64,000 nucleotides of DNA from Halicephalobus mephisto (taxonomy: Eukaryota; Nematoda; Chromadorea; Rhabditida; Panagrolaimidae): the NCBI GenBank assembly GCA_009193035.1, contig SWDT01000004.1, positions 310,001 through 374,000 on the forward strand, given 5' to 3'. Position numbers and translations under genes: made by a program. The notes beneath the pieces are model-generated. The model worked only from the letters and a program-made list of their open reading frames with translations, searched no databases and had not been told where the DNA came from. This document shows, piece after piece, positions 23,770-34,965 of this stretch (its first letter is position 1; the number at the start of each line of letters is the position of its first letter).

Positions 23770-24230
23770 CAGAGTTGTCAATTTTTTGGATTTCTTAATT
23801 TTCGAACTCAATTTTATCAATTTTTTAATAAAACTAATTTTGTTCGAATTTGAATTTCTTAATTTTCGAACTCAATTTTATCAATTTTTGAATCAAATTA
23901 CTTATGTTAAAATTCGAATTTCTAAATTTTCGAATTTGAATAGTTCGGTTCAAGTTTGAATTTCTTAATTTTTGAATTCGATCCTATCAATTTTGAACCG
24001 AACTAATTCAGTTCGAATTTCTTAATTTTCGAGTTTAAACTATTCAGTTCAAGTTCAAATTTCTCAATTTTTGAATTCGACTCTATCAATTTTGAACCAA
24101 ACTAATTCTGTTCGAAGTTCGAATTCCTAATTTTCAAGTTCGAATTTTTAATTTTCGAGTTCGAATTTTTAATTTTCGAGTTCGAATTTTTAATTTTCAA
24201 GTTCGAATTAGTTCAAAATCGACAGCTCTG
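23770..24230. mobile_element. MITE-like element related to the one at 6.7-7.6 kb
   Basis: Left end CAGAGTTGTCAATTTT and right end AAAATCGACAGCTCTG are inverted repeats of each other. ATAAT lies just outside both ends (23762-23766 and 24231-24235), possibly a target-site duplication. The interior is units like GAATTTCTTAATTTTCGAAC and TCAATTTTATCAATTTTTGA. The ends match those of the 6683-7567 element (CAG..CTGTCAA). Confidence 0.6.
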
Positions 24231-24235
24231 ATAAT

Positions 24236-24257
24236 GGTTTAATTACCCAAGTTTGAG
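24236..24257 (+). other. Exact copy of the nematode SL1 spliced-leader exon
   Basis: All 22 bases match the canonical nematode SL1 leader (starts GGTTTAATTACCC, ends AAGTTTGAG). An SL RNA gene would continue with a GT splice donor; here the next bases are ATTTGC, so this is not a functional SL RNA gene. The likeliest origin is a reverse-transcribed, trans-spliced mRNA inserted in the genome, now degenerate (24258 to about 24345). It also confirms the nematode assignment. Confidence 0.85.
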
Positions 24258-25540
24258 ATTTGCTTTCGGAATAAATCGAAGAAAAGACATAATTTCGAAC
24301 AAAGTCGTAATTTGATGTTTATGTTCCAATTTTTGCAACTTTAGTTTAAAAATTAAAAACGAAAAATTATTTAAAATAACTTCACATTTTTTATATATTG
24401 TTTTAAAAGTCATTTTAGATAAATTTCTATTTTTTCAAATTCTTAATTTATAAATTCGATTAAATTTTTTTCGTTATTTTTATTAAAAAACGAAAATTCT
24501 GAATTTAAAAAAATATTTTCGAAAATTAAAATTTTCATTAAAAAAAATATTTTAAAAAATTAAAATTTTTATTTAAAAAAATATTTTCGAAAATTAAAAT
24601 TTTTATTAAAAAAAATATTTTAAAAAATTAAAATTTTTATTTTAAAAAATTGAAATTAATTGAATTTTATTTGGTAGGTTTGTGAAATTTCAAAAGTCGA
24701 AAAATCGGATTTCACAAATCCGGATTTCGAAAATCAAAATCCAATTATGATTCTATTTTTCGAATGAATGGACATAATTGTCCAATTTCAAACATTTTCA
24801 TTAAAAATACAATGGATTCAGAATCCGAAGTTAAAATTGATTTTCGAAATTCCGAGATTCTGAAGTTTAAAGTTCCGTAACTTTGTCGGAAAATTCCGAT
24901 TCAGAATCCATGAAATCGGCTACAGTAACCTAGATCTATTTTTTTCGAATCCAAAATTTTAAAAAATCTTCGAATTTTGGAAATTTTCAAAATCAAAATT
25001 TTATTTTTATTTTAAATTCAGAAATTCCAAAATCAGGTTACTGTATTTGAAGTATTTTTTTGTTTAATTTTGAAAATTTTAAATTTTTAAAAATCTCCGA
25101 ATTTTTACAATTTTCAAAATCAAAATTTTATTTTTATTTTAAATTCAGAAATTCCAAAATCAGGTTACTGTATTTGAAGTACTTTTTTGTTCAAATTTGA
25201 AAATTTTAAATTCTAATTTTTAATTTAAAAAAAACTTTAATTTTTACAATTTTTCAAAATCGAAATTTAATTTTTATTTTAGACTCAGAATCTCCAACTT
25301 AGATTACTGTATTTTTCTAAATTTTATTCAAACAAAAAAATTTTTAATTTACACAGAATGATTCATTATTTGATTTTTTAGAATGAAATAGAAAATTCAA
25401 TGAAAATGTGATTTTTGACGGAAATTGTTTTTCAATGAAATAATCCAGAAAAAACCACGTTCTGTGATCAATGAGTCACAAAGGTCAAAACAAACAGTAA
25501 CGATTGTGAACTCAATGTTTGGTTGATGTTTGGGATCAAA
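24258..25540. other. AT-rich intergenic DNA with a roughly 120-bp tandem repeat
   Basis: 24400-24660 holds alternating AAAATATTTTCGAAAATTAA units. 24990-25320 has about three copies of a roughly 120-125 bp unit including AAATCAGGTTACTGTATTTG. No gene is seen. Confidence 0.5.
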
Positions 25541-25548
25541 TGGAAAAG

Positions 25549-25556
25549 TATAAATA
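25549..25556 (+). promoter_or_regulatory. TATA box of the left SXP/RAL-2 gene
   Basis: TATAAATA lies 40 bp before the start codon. The mirror copy is at 28117-28124 on the minus strand. Confidence 0.6.
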
Positions 25557-25595
25557 CCTCGGTGGAATCCACAGTCATCATTTACGGAAATAACA

Positions 25596-26276
25596 ATGAA
25601 CAACTTCTTCCTTCTCTTGGCATTCGCAGTTCTGGCCGTTGTGTACTGTAGCCCCATGGGGAGGGGCCACAAGGGCATGGGGTTCATGATGGGTCCTCTC
25701 CGCAACCTCACGACCGACCAGAGGGCTGAGTTCATGTCCATCGTCAGGGACCAGGACCAGACCCAGGCCCAGATGGACCAGAGGCTCCAGCAGTTCGCCA
25801 GCACCCTCCCCGCTCAATCCCAGGTAGGCTAGCATTACGGTAATATCTCTCCGGGCACCTCCGCACAACCCGCATTTTCGGTCTTTGCTCGCCGAAATCG
25901 TCTCGAAGGTGTTTCTAGACACTTCCAGAACTCAGCGGGAATTTCCGGAGTGTTCTAGAAAGACCGAGAATCCAAAAATGTTTAGCTTTTGGGGTAATTC
26001 AAAGTTGAATTCCAGCAAGCTATCAACGACATGATCAACAACAAAAGATCGATGCAGATGACGGCTCCAGAAGGCCTCAGTGCCGCTGCTCAGAGCTTGT
26101 TCGACCAGAAACAACAGATCATGAACAACCAAAGCCTCACGATCGCTCAGCAACGGGATCAGATGGCGGAACTGATGATGAACGCCGATCCCGAGGCCAG
26201 AGACGAACTCAAACAAGCCTTCCACCAGCAAAAAATGCAGCAAATGCAGCAGAATATGATCAATACTGCTAACTAA
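25596..26276 (+). CDS. Secreted SXP/RAL-2 (DUF148, Ani s 5-like) family protein, copy 1
   Basis: Two exons (25596-25823, 26016-26276) join in phase 0 to 162 residues. A signal peptide (about residues 1-18, ending VVYCS) precedes a Met/Gly-rich stretch and a helical, Gln/Met-rich domain (LTTDQRAEFMSIVRDQDQTQ, LSAAAQSLFDQKQQIM). The helical register and length fit the nematode-only SXP/RAL-2 family, whose members are secreted, small and often immunogenic; their biochemical role is unclear, with cation binding suggested. A TATA box lies 40 bp upstream. It is paired tail-to-tail with a copy differing by a single residue. Confidence 0.75.
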
Positions 26277-26400
26277 TTTCTTTTTGTTAAAGAAATTTAA
26301 AACAAAATTATATTTTTTTTAATTTGGAAAATAAAATATTAAACAGAAATTTGAATTTTTTGAACTTTATTTAAATTTGAATAAAAAATTCCTCGAAATC

Positions 26401-26810
26401 GGCAGTTTCGTATACTGTACGACAGATGTTCCCCAGCGATATTTGCTCCCCGTTTTTCGTTTTTTTAATTTTCACTGATTTCGAAATTTCTTTTAAAATT
26501 AATTTTTTCTTATTTGACTGATATATTAAGTTAATTATAAAAAAATATAAAAATAAAGTACATTACATATTACGAAACAGAAAATCAATTACGATGAAAC
26601 CGATTTATGGAATGTAAAATAGTTACTCTTCGTTTTTTTAATTTTCACTGATTTCGAAATTTCTTTTAAAATTAATTTTTTCTTATTTGACTGAGATATT
26701 GAGTTAATTTAATTACAAAAAATAATATTTAAAAAAATAAATTACATAAATCATGCGAAACAGAGGGGAGCAATTGTCGTACAGTCGTTTTGTAAAATAA
26801 CGAGCGCTTT
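26401..26810 (+). repeat. Direct repeat in the spacer of the inverted duplication
   Basis: TTTTAATTTTCACTGATTTC plus the following ~70 bp occurs at about 26462 and again at about 26636. The pieces CTGTACGACAG (26415) and TGTCGTACAG (26775) are inverted with respect to each other. TTTTCTACCGTATCCTCAGG occurs at about 26813 and again at about 27231. The rest is AT-rich, without a gene. Confidence 0.6.
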
Positions 26811-26849
26811 TCTACCGTATCCTCAGGGATCGTCGTGGCGGGATCTAGT

Positions 26850-27140
26850 TCGCGTCTTCTGCCAGATAGTGTTCAAAATTAGTCACTATCCAATTTTTCA
26901 ATACAACTGTCACTTGGGTGATGGTTATTTCTAACAAGAAATTAAATAGTGACTCTCGGGACTTGAGACGTCGTCCAAACGGCGCTCCCTGATTAGGTGG
27001 TCTTAGCACGACTACCGTAACCTTACGAGGTTTATATTGTTGTGTTTGATGTTATTATTATTCTATGAAAGACTGTGACTTGTTGTTTTATAAAGACTCA
27101 AGCACATCTCTCCCTATTCGTCGCATCCCAAGTCACAACA
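26850..27140 (-). mobile_element. LTR-like fragment, relative of the element at 36.8 kb
   Basis: Read on the minus strand it begins TGTTGTGACTTGG at 27140. It shares AAACAACAAGTCACAGTCTT, CAACAATATAAACCTCGTA and GACCACCTAATCAGGGAGCG with the element starting at 36803. The left boundary is not certain. It has no coding capacity. A solo LTR is inferred from the TGTTG start and the lack of internal genes. Confidence 0.5.
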
Positions 27141-27289
27141 GTGATTAAAAACGTTAAAATTATTCAGTTGAAACACTATCCAAAAAAACAATAATTTTCT
27201 GAGATCGGCAGTTTCGGAAAAAATGAAACTTTTCTACCGTATCCTCAGGGATCGTCGTAGCGAGACCTAACTTACTTTTTATGTCAATT

Positions 27290-28275
27290 TGAAATTTTTT
27301 TAAAATAAAGTTCAGAAAATTCAAATTTACATTTAATATTTTATTTTCCAAATTTTAAAAATATAATTTTGTTTTAAATTTCTTTAAAAAAAGAAATTAG
27401 TTAGCAGTATTGATCATATTCTGCTGCATTTGCTGCATTTTTTGCTGGTGGAAGGCTTGTTTGAGTTCGTCTCTGGCCTCGGGATCGGCGTTCATCATCA
27501 GTTCCGCCATCTGATCCCGTTGCTGAGCGATCGTGAGGCTTTGGTTGTTCATGATCTGTTGTTTCTGGTCGAACAAGCTCTGAGCAGCAGCACTGAGGCC
27601 TTCTGGAGCCGTCATCTGCATCGATCTTCTGTTGTTGATCATGTCGTTGATAGCTTGCTGGAATTCAACTTTGAATTACCCCAAAAGCTAAACATTTTTG
27701 GATTCTCGGTCTTTCTAGAACACTCCGGAAATTCCCGCTGAGTTCTGGAAGTGTCTAGAAACACCTTCGAGACGATTTCGGCGAGCAAAGACCGAAAATG
27801 CGGGTTGTGCGGAGGTGCCCGGAGAGATATTACCGTAATGCTAGCTTACCTGGGATTGAGCGGGGAGGGTGCTGGCGAACTGCTGGAGCCTCTGGTCCAT
27901 CTGGGCCTGGGTCTGGTCCTGGTCCCTGACGATGGACATGAACTCAGCCCTCTGGTCGGTCGTGAGGTTGCGGAGAGGACCCATCATGAACCCCATGCCC
28001 TTGTGGCCCCTCCCCATGGGGCTACAGTACACAACGGCCAGAACTGCGAATGCCAAGAGAAGGAAGAAGTTGTTCATTGTTATTTCCGTAGATGATGACT
28101 GTGGATTCCACCGAGGTATTTATACTTTTCCATTTGATCCCAAACATCAACCAAACATTCAGTTCACAATCGTTACTGTTTACTTTGACCTTTGTGACTC
28201 ACCGACTAGAGAACATTGATTTGCTTCTGAATTATCTCATTGAAAAACAATTTCCGTCAAAAATCAACTTTTTTG
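27290..28275 (-). repeat. Right arm of the large inverted duplication
   Basis: Inverse copy of 25405-26400. Similarity is lost beyond about 28275 (after GACGGAAATTG in inverse) and inside about 27300. Confidence 0.9.
27397..28077 (-). CDS. Secreted SXP/RAL-2 (DUF148, Ani s 5-like) family protein, copy 2
   Basis: Two exons (28077-27850, 27657-27397) give 162 residues. The only difference from copy 1 is Arg for Lys in the segment IN(N)RRSMQ near residue 86. Signal peptide, exon lengths (228 and 261 bp) and splice sites match copy 1. The two genes converge, so read-through transcripts would be complementary over their full length. Function is as for copy 1: a nematode-specific secreted family of unknown biochemical role. 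Confidence 0.75.
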
Positions 28276-28285
28276 TTTTAATCTA

Positions 28286-29125
28286 AAAAAATAAAAAATG
28301 AGTCATTTTTGTGTATATTTGCAATTTCCGAATTTCGATTACTGTCAAATTTAAGTCCAAACTTCAAAATACAGTAATATAGTTTTTGAAATTTATTTAA
28401 TAAAATACAAAAATTTAAAATTTAAAATTCGAGATTCAGAATATCAGGATTCTGAAGATCAATTTTTAATTCTGATTTTGGACATATAATAAAGTTTAAC
28501 TAAAAATATTTAAAATAGAACAATAAAACTCATAAATTTCTGATTAAAGTTCATATATCGAAAATGTAAAAAATTAAACTTCAAAATTCTCAGATTTAGA
28601 ATCTCTGAATTTCGAAAATCAATTTTTAATTTAAAATTTGATATTATTAAAAATATGGAAATTATTTAAATTTCGATATTATTAAAAATATGACAATTAT
28701 TTAAATTTCGATATTATTAAAAATATGAAAATTATTTAATTCCCATATTATTAAAAATATGAAAATTATTTAAATTTCGATATCATTGAAAACATGGAAA
28801 TTATTTAAATTTCAATATATTATTTAAAATATGGAAATTATTTAATTCCCATATATCATTGAAAACATGACAATTATTTAAATTTTCATATATCATTGAA
28901 AACATGACAATTATTTAAATTTTCATATATCATTGAAAATATGGAAATTATTTAAATTTTCATATATCAATTGTTTTTTGGACGCTTGGAAAGGGAACTT
29001 GAGCGGGAACACAGCGGTTCGTCTGGTCCTTTTCTCTTTCCATGTTTATCGACCAATGTTTTTGGAAAATTCTCGATGAATAACTGAATCTCACTGGCTA
29101 GGATGTGTAGAATCTTACTTTCACG
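28286..29125. other. Intergenic region with ATGGAAATTATTTAAATT repeats
   Basis: From about 28650 to 28970, units of 34-38 bp (ATGACAATTATTTAAATTTC, GATATTATTAAAAATATG, later CATATATCATTGAAAACATG) repeat about nine times. 28975-29125 is more complex and is the likely promoter of the sorting nexin gene. Confidence 0.55.
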
Positions 29126-32100
29126 ATGGATCTGAAGCTGTTTCTGGAGTTCTCAATATTTCAATACGCAGTAATAACGGGTGTTTTATTTTTTGTCTAT
29201 TTCACTCTCAGGTTTGAAATTTTTCGATTTTTTATAAAATTTTTAATTTTTAGTTTTTATATTTTTGTGTTATATGTTTTGGCCGTTGCCGGAGGGATAC
29301 TCGTCGGTCCGATGACATTTCAGGAAGATAAAATTAAAAAAATAAAAAATTATTTAATAAAAAAATTCGAATTGAATTCGGTCCAGACCGCGGAACCCCC
29401 GAAACCCGTCCCGAAGCTCGGCAAGAGACAGAGAACCGTGTCCAGCACGACGGGGGTCCCCAGACCCCCGTGGGAGACCCTGAAGGTGAACGCCAGAGTG
29501 AACGAGGCCCTCGAAGAATTGTTTCTTTTAATCGTCGAAAATTATATAAACAAATGGTACAAAACCGAAATAAACACCGACACCGCTTTCATCGCCGAGA
29601 TCCAGTACCAGATCAGATATGCCGCTTCGTTAATTTTGAAAGAAATCAAAAACTTTGATTCTGCTTCTTTTATTTTGGAAGAACTGGTCCCAATCGTCGT
29701 CATGCACGTCGACAGATTCTGTTCCGAACTCAAGAGAAATTCAGATGAACCCCCGCCCGTACTAGAACTGAAGATACTCGACCAAATGAAGGACCTCCAC
29801 ATCGCCATGACGTCCAGAGAAAACGAGATGGATTATCTGCGGATAATGGCGGATTTCCTCGTTGAAAGACTTGTCGACGAATCCAGAGTCGGCGGAAGAG
29901 CAGATGACTTTGAAAACCCTACTTCTGGATTCGCCAATAAAAGTGTGAGTTATTTCTTAATACATGAAACTATTTCCAGTAAATCAAAGTTTATTTCTAA
30001 TATATGAGAGTACTTTTCGATGCATAAAATTATTACTTTCTAATCAATGAAAAGTGTTTTTAACATATGAAATTAAATTTCGATATATGAAAATCAATTT
30101 TTATATATGAAAAAGTTGATTTTTATATATGAAAATCAATTTCGATATATGAAAATCAATTTTTATATATAAAAAATATTTTTAACATATGGAAAATCAA
30201 TTTTTATATATGGAAAATCAATTTTTATATATGAAAAATCACTTAAAATATGAAAAGTATTATATATAAACTATTTTTCACATATGAAAATCAACTTTGA
30301 TATATGAACAATGTTTTTCACATATGAAAATCAACTTTGATATATGAACAATGTTTTTAATATATGAAAATCAACTCTGATACATAAAAATTAGCCTTTT
30401 CGATATATGGAAGTTGGCTTGTTATGTATGAAAATCGTAAATTTTTTGACATATGGAAATCAACTTTTTAGCGTCCTTGGCCGAGTCATTGTGTGAGACA
30501 TTTACTGAGGGAGATTGTGCTTTCGACTGTGCTAATTCCGTTGTTGGATTTCGTGTCTAATCCGGATACGTTGAATGGGATCTTCCTAGCTGCTCTTGAG
30601 CCGTCTTCGAATAAAGCAGAACCAGACGAATCCGAGAATCCTAAAAATTCAAGGTTCCTGGCGCAATTGACAGAATTCAGTCATAACGACGCTCCGGATT
30701 CTCTTTTGGCGCTGAAGTTGAACGATGTTGTTCGTGAACCTAGATTACTTCAATTATTTTACATGTATCTCCATGACATCAAAGGACCTGCTCATTTTTT
30801 GGATTGTTTTCTTCAAGCCCGGGATCTCCATAACGACCTCCAGAAGTGCTCTGATTCGAACGAGAAACTTTTCGAAGAACTCCATTCGGACGCTTGGCAA
30901 CTGTATTCGGACTATATTCACGAATCTGCTCCACATAGGATAAGATTTGAAAACGAACAAATTCAAGAAGATTTTCATAAAGCTGTGGACGTGAAAAATA
31001 AGAACTTTATCAAAAAAATCGCGGAAGATGTTTATAAAGAATTATACCACAGACTGAACTACCCTTATGTGGTGCCCTTCTGCCAGAGCGAGTGCTACTT
31101 GGGGTACCTCTGCGGGGCCCCTCCGGACGTCGTGGAGCTGATCCGAGGACAGGAAGACGAAGATAAAAAAACAAAAAAAAAGTTTCCAGAAAATTCATTT
31201 TCATTATCGCAATTTCGAAATAGATTATTTTCGATTTTTTCTAGTCAAAATTCAGATGAAATAGAAATTACAGAAGATAATATAGAAGAAATAGAAGCTT
31301 CAGAAGCCTTGACGGATATAGGAAGAGATCTCAACAAATGGATTGTGACCATTCCCAGAGTGGAGCCGAAAAAGGACATGTCTGGCCGCGTCCACTACGT
31401 CTACGCCATTTCCGTCGAACGCCTGGACGCGGCCCCCGAGTCTCCCTCTGAAGTCTTCAACGACGTTAATCTGCCGTCTAGTTGGATTATAACAAGGAAA
31501 TACGATGAATTTCATATTTTAGAACAGAAATTAAAAGAATTTCACGGAAATTCCCTCCGATTAGGTATTTTACCAGATAAGAAAATTTTTCATCAAAAAA
31601 ATCGGACTTTTATGGACACACAAAGGATTCAATTTGAAAGATTCATTCAATCACTGTTACTCCAACCTGTATTGAGGAAATCCGAACTTTTATATGCATT
31701 TTTGACGACAGAAGAAGAAATAAAAGAAAACGAACCTTTCGTGTCTGATCTGAATCCGTTCAGGGCAATGAGGAGAGTTCCGAGCAAGTTGCAGCGAGAA
31801 AGAGGACAGAATCTGAAGCCGTTCTTGCTGAACGTCCTGGCGAACATCCTCGCTCCGACGAACTACTACGTTGAAAGTCCGGTCCTTGCCAAAGAAGCCA
31901 ATTCTGATCAAAGGTAAATTTTATAAAACTTATTTTATTTAAACTTTTAAAAAAATGATCCATATATGAAATTCAAACTAAAATTTACATTCAGAATCTG
32001 AGGTTTAATTTTGTTGAAAATACTTCTAAAAGAGGTAATTTAAGAAATCTAATTTATACAAAAGTCACCATCCAAAGTACTTTTTAAAATTATTCATATA

Positions 32101-33417
32101 TCAAATTTTAATTTTTGGAAGACTAAATTCGAAATCTGGAATCTCATTTAAGAAATCTAATTTTCACAAAAGTCATTGTCGAAAATATTTTTTTAAAATT
32201 ATTCATATATCAAATTTTAGCTTTTAAAAGAATAGATTTGGAATCTAAAATCTAATTTATACAAAAGTCACTATCCAAAGTACTTTTTAAAAAGTATTCA
32301 TATATCGAATTTTAGCTTTTAAAAGAATAGATTTGGAATCTGGGATCTCATTTAAGAAATCTAATTTATACAAAAGTCACTATCCAAAGTACTTTTTAAA
32401 ATTATTCATATATCGAATTTTAATTTCTGGAAGACTAAATTCGAAATCTAGAATCTGATTTTAATAAAAAAAATTTCTAAAAGAAATAATCTAAAAAAAT
32501 TCATAAATTTAAGATTCCATTTTTCTAATTTCTTTTAAAAACTACTTAGATAATTGTAATTAATGTTGAAAATATATTTAAAAATAAAAAATAATTATCA
32601 AAATTAATTAAATTTGAACAAAAACGAAAAATTCTAAAATGAACAATTCAAAGTTCAATGAAAAAAATTTTTTTTTAATTTCGATGAATTTTTAACTTTT
32701 ATTTTTTTTTGTTTTAGAATATTATTCGAAAAAAATATTAATTTTTAAAATGTACAGTAACCGTTTTGGAATTTTTAATTTTTTTTCAGCAGTTTGAGGT
32801 CGTTTTCGAGCGACAAAGATCTTCAAGTTCAATTTTCTTCCAAAATCGCCCTGGATAACCTGATGGTGACTCAGAAACGAATTCTGGATTTCGATCAAGA
32901 ATCAACCAAGAATACTCCTTTGTGGCTACAGAATCCGATTAATTTAATAATTTTTTTCTTAATCAGAATCGGCGGATTTACGTCAAATTTTATCCTTAGT
33001 ATTTTGATTTTGATTAACAAATTTTTTGATGACGTAATTTCTGCTTATTCTAAAAAGAAAACTCGTGAAATTATTAAATATATTTTTCAAGAAGACAATG
33101 TAATTTTTGTTATTCAATCTCTTCAAAAAACAATAATCAATGGATATCCGGAATCTGGTGAAGAAGAAAAAAAACTTCGAGCCGAATTGACTCAACGAAG
33201 ACTTGATCAATTTTTTGAAGATTATTTTCCTGCAATTTTTAATGGAATAATGGATCCAAAAAAATTTCGATTTATAATTCACAATGTTGTAAAAGCAGCT
33301 CAATTCCCAAGGCTAAATAAACAACTAGCGTTCGTACTTCTGGATGTCATCATCAACAAAGCCAGGGGAAACAGTTTTGATTTTCCAATCATTCCAAATC
33401 CCAAAAGTAACGAATAG
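29126..33417 (+). CDS. snx-14: Sorting nexin of the SNX13/SNX14/SNX25 class, most like SNX14
   Basis: Three exons (29126-29944, 30472-31913, 32790-33417) join in phase to 962 residues. Domain order is the class signature. Two N-terminal membrane segments (about 10-28 and 33-60) come first, then the PXA domain (about 105-310), RGS-like domain (about 356-475) and PX domain (about 563-685). The PX domain contains RKYDEFHILEQKLKEFHGN, whose KLxEFHG form is SNX14-like. A C-terminal nexin domain (about 800-945) follows. Proteins of this class sit in the ER membrane and contact endosomes or lipid droplets; SNX14 loss affects lipid handling and autophagy in animals. It could instead be an SNX13 relative. 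Introns hold ATATATGAAAATCAATTTTT repeats (intron 1) and a roughly 125-bp repeat (intron 2). The 3' end is 40 bp from the convergent SAP30BP-like gene. Confidence 0.88.
30005..30470 (+). repeat. ATATATGAAAATC tandem repeat in sorting nexin intron 1
   Basis: About fifteen units of 25-33 bp such as TATATATGAAAATCAATTTT and CACATATGAAAATCAACTTT. It is similar in style to the repeats at 5.4-5.85 kb. Confidence 0.65.
31930..32480 (+). repeat. Roughly 125-bp tandem repeat in sorting nexin intron 2
   Basis: About four copies of a unit with CATATATCAAATTTTA, CTAAATTCGAAATCTGGAAT and TACAAAAGTCACTATCCAAA. Confidence 0.65.
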
Positions 33418-33457
33418 AATTTGTTTGAAAATTAACGAACGGAAATAAAAATTGAAA

Positions 33458-34484
33458 TTAATGATGACTCTTGGATTTGTTTGATTTTTGAAGTTCTGTA
33501 TTCTGGACCATGGCTGAAAAAGCAATTAAATTTAAAAAACATGAAAATTATGAATTTTCTATAAAGTTGTATCGAGGATTTTTAGGTTCTAGAAGCTAAA
33601 ATAACCTAAAATTTCGGTTTTTTGAGATGATTGTTTTGCAATCAATGATATATTGTGAAAATCATATATGAATTTTCTATAAAGTTGTATCGAGAAGGAT
33701 TCTTAGGTTCTAGAAATCAGAATAACCTAAAATTTCGGTTTTATGATTTCACAATTAATTTCTTAAAGCTATACTTTATGAAAATAAATCTAGAATTTCC
33801 TGGATCAGAGTACACAGGACACGAAATCATCCATATTCTAAAGCTAAAAATTACATACGAATTGTTAATAAATATCCGAAAAATTCCAACGTTCAAAATC
33901 GAAAATGTTACATTTTCGTGGTTTAAAAATTAAATTTAAAAAACTCACCTAGTTTGTCGTAATAGTCGCGTTCCTCGAAATCGCTGAATTCGAAAAGTTT
34001 GGCATTGCTGGCAAGGTTGGATCCATGGGTTTCGATGTCGAATTTCTGAAGTAACAAATCATATAACGCGGGATTTTTGAAAGTCTTAATATCGTCCAGA
34101 TATTTGTCCATAGATATTCCGCGAGCTTTTTGTGAGAATAATAACTCGTATTTTCTCATCATTTCCTCGGAACAAGGAACCGGGGAACCCTTCTGTCTCA
34201 TCTGGTCGTAGTACCCCATCTGGACCGGCGGCGGGGACCTCGTTCGGGGTTGTTCTGGATTTTCAAGAATTGTAACTTCTGGTGATTCTTCTTTTTCATC
34301 GACTTCCATGGTTTCCGCCGTCTGGGAAGGCTGTGGAGATTCAGAAGACGACTCGGGAGATTTCTCATCGTCTGAAATTTTCAAATATTAAATTTTTCAA
34401 AAATTAAAAATCACCTTTACTCGTGGAATTCCTCCTGGATTCATCATCACTATCGTCGTATTGATACCCGACTAATCCGGACAT
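33458..34484 (-). CDS. SAP30-binding protein / HCNGP family protein
   Basis: Three exons (34484-34415, 34371-33949, 33513-33458) join in phase to 182 residues. It starts MSGLVGYQYDDSDDE, then an acidic Ser/Glu/Pro-rich stretch. The HCNGP core follows (MMRKYELLFSQKARGISMDK, FKNPALYDLLLQKFDI, DFEERDYYDKLAMVQ), aligning with the human SAP30BP core that includes NPSIYEKLIQF and SYYEALAKAQ. In animals the protein is nuclear and linked to transcriptional repression and splicing. The C terminus stops about 18 residues after the core, much shorter than in human, where a Thr/Ser-rich tail follows. Intron 1 is 43 bp and intron 2 is 435 bp. The last exon was placed by phase and by similarity. Confidence 0.85.
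33540..33760. repeat. Short tandem duplication inside SAP30BP intron 2
   Basis: ATGAATTTTCTATAAAGTTG with the following TTCTTAGGTTCTAGAA and AACCTAAAATTTCGGTTTT is present twice (about 33550 and 33668). Confidence 0.6.
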
Positions 34485-34599
34485 GATAGAAAGTAAAATA
34501 AAAAAATAAATATAAAATCGAATTTCGAAAGAGTAAAAGCGGGACTTCCAATTGTCGTCCATTCACAGAACGCCAAACGTACGAATGGACGATTTCACT

Positions 34600-34965
34600 G
34601 GGATTCTTGTGGATAATCTTAATCCATTTTTTGTGTGTTTTATTAATTAATTATTATATATTTTTAATGTGATTTAATTGTTTATTATAATCCTGAGTAG
34701 AATTTAGTTTTTATTTACAGTTGGCATTGATTCATAAAACGTCAAAAAAGTGATTTTTTAGGATTCTTGTAGATAATCTTAATCTACTTTTTTGTGTGTT
34801 TTATTTATTAATTATTATATATTTTTAATGTGATTTAATTGTTTATTATAATCCTGAGAAGAATTTAGTTTTTATTTACAGTTGGCATTGATTCATAAAA
34901 CGTCAAAAAAGTGATTTTTTAGGATTCTTGTAGATAATCTTAATCCACTTTTTTTGTATCTTTCC
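34600..34965. repeat. 160-bp tandem repeat
   Basis: GGATTCTTGT with ATAATCTTAATCCACTTTTT begins at 34601, 34761 and 34922. The intervening 160 bp are nearly identical (TTAATGTGATTTAATTGTTT, ACAGTTGGCATTGATTCATA). A weaker fourth copy begins near 35080. It lies upstream of the SAP30BP gene. Confidence 0.8.

Larger units (their letters stand above)
25405..26400 (+). repeat. Left arm of a large inverted duplication (SXP/RAL-2 gene)
   Basis: The arm, including promoter, both exons, the intron and 3' flank, reappears almost unchanged in inverse orientation at about 27290-28275. Intron sequences differ at only a few bases, so the duplication or a conversion event is recent. The spacer is about 0.9 kb. 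Confidence 0.9.

Noticed and set aside
24236..24340. A functional SL1 RNA gene
   Set aside because: No GT donor follows the leader and no Sm-binding site or hairpins were seen downstream.
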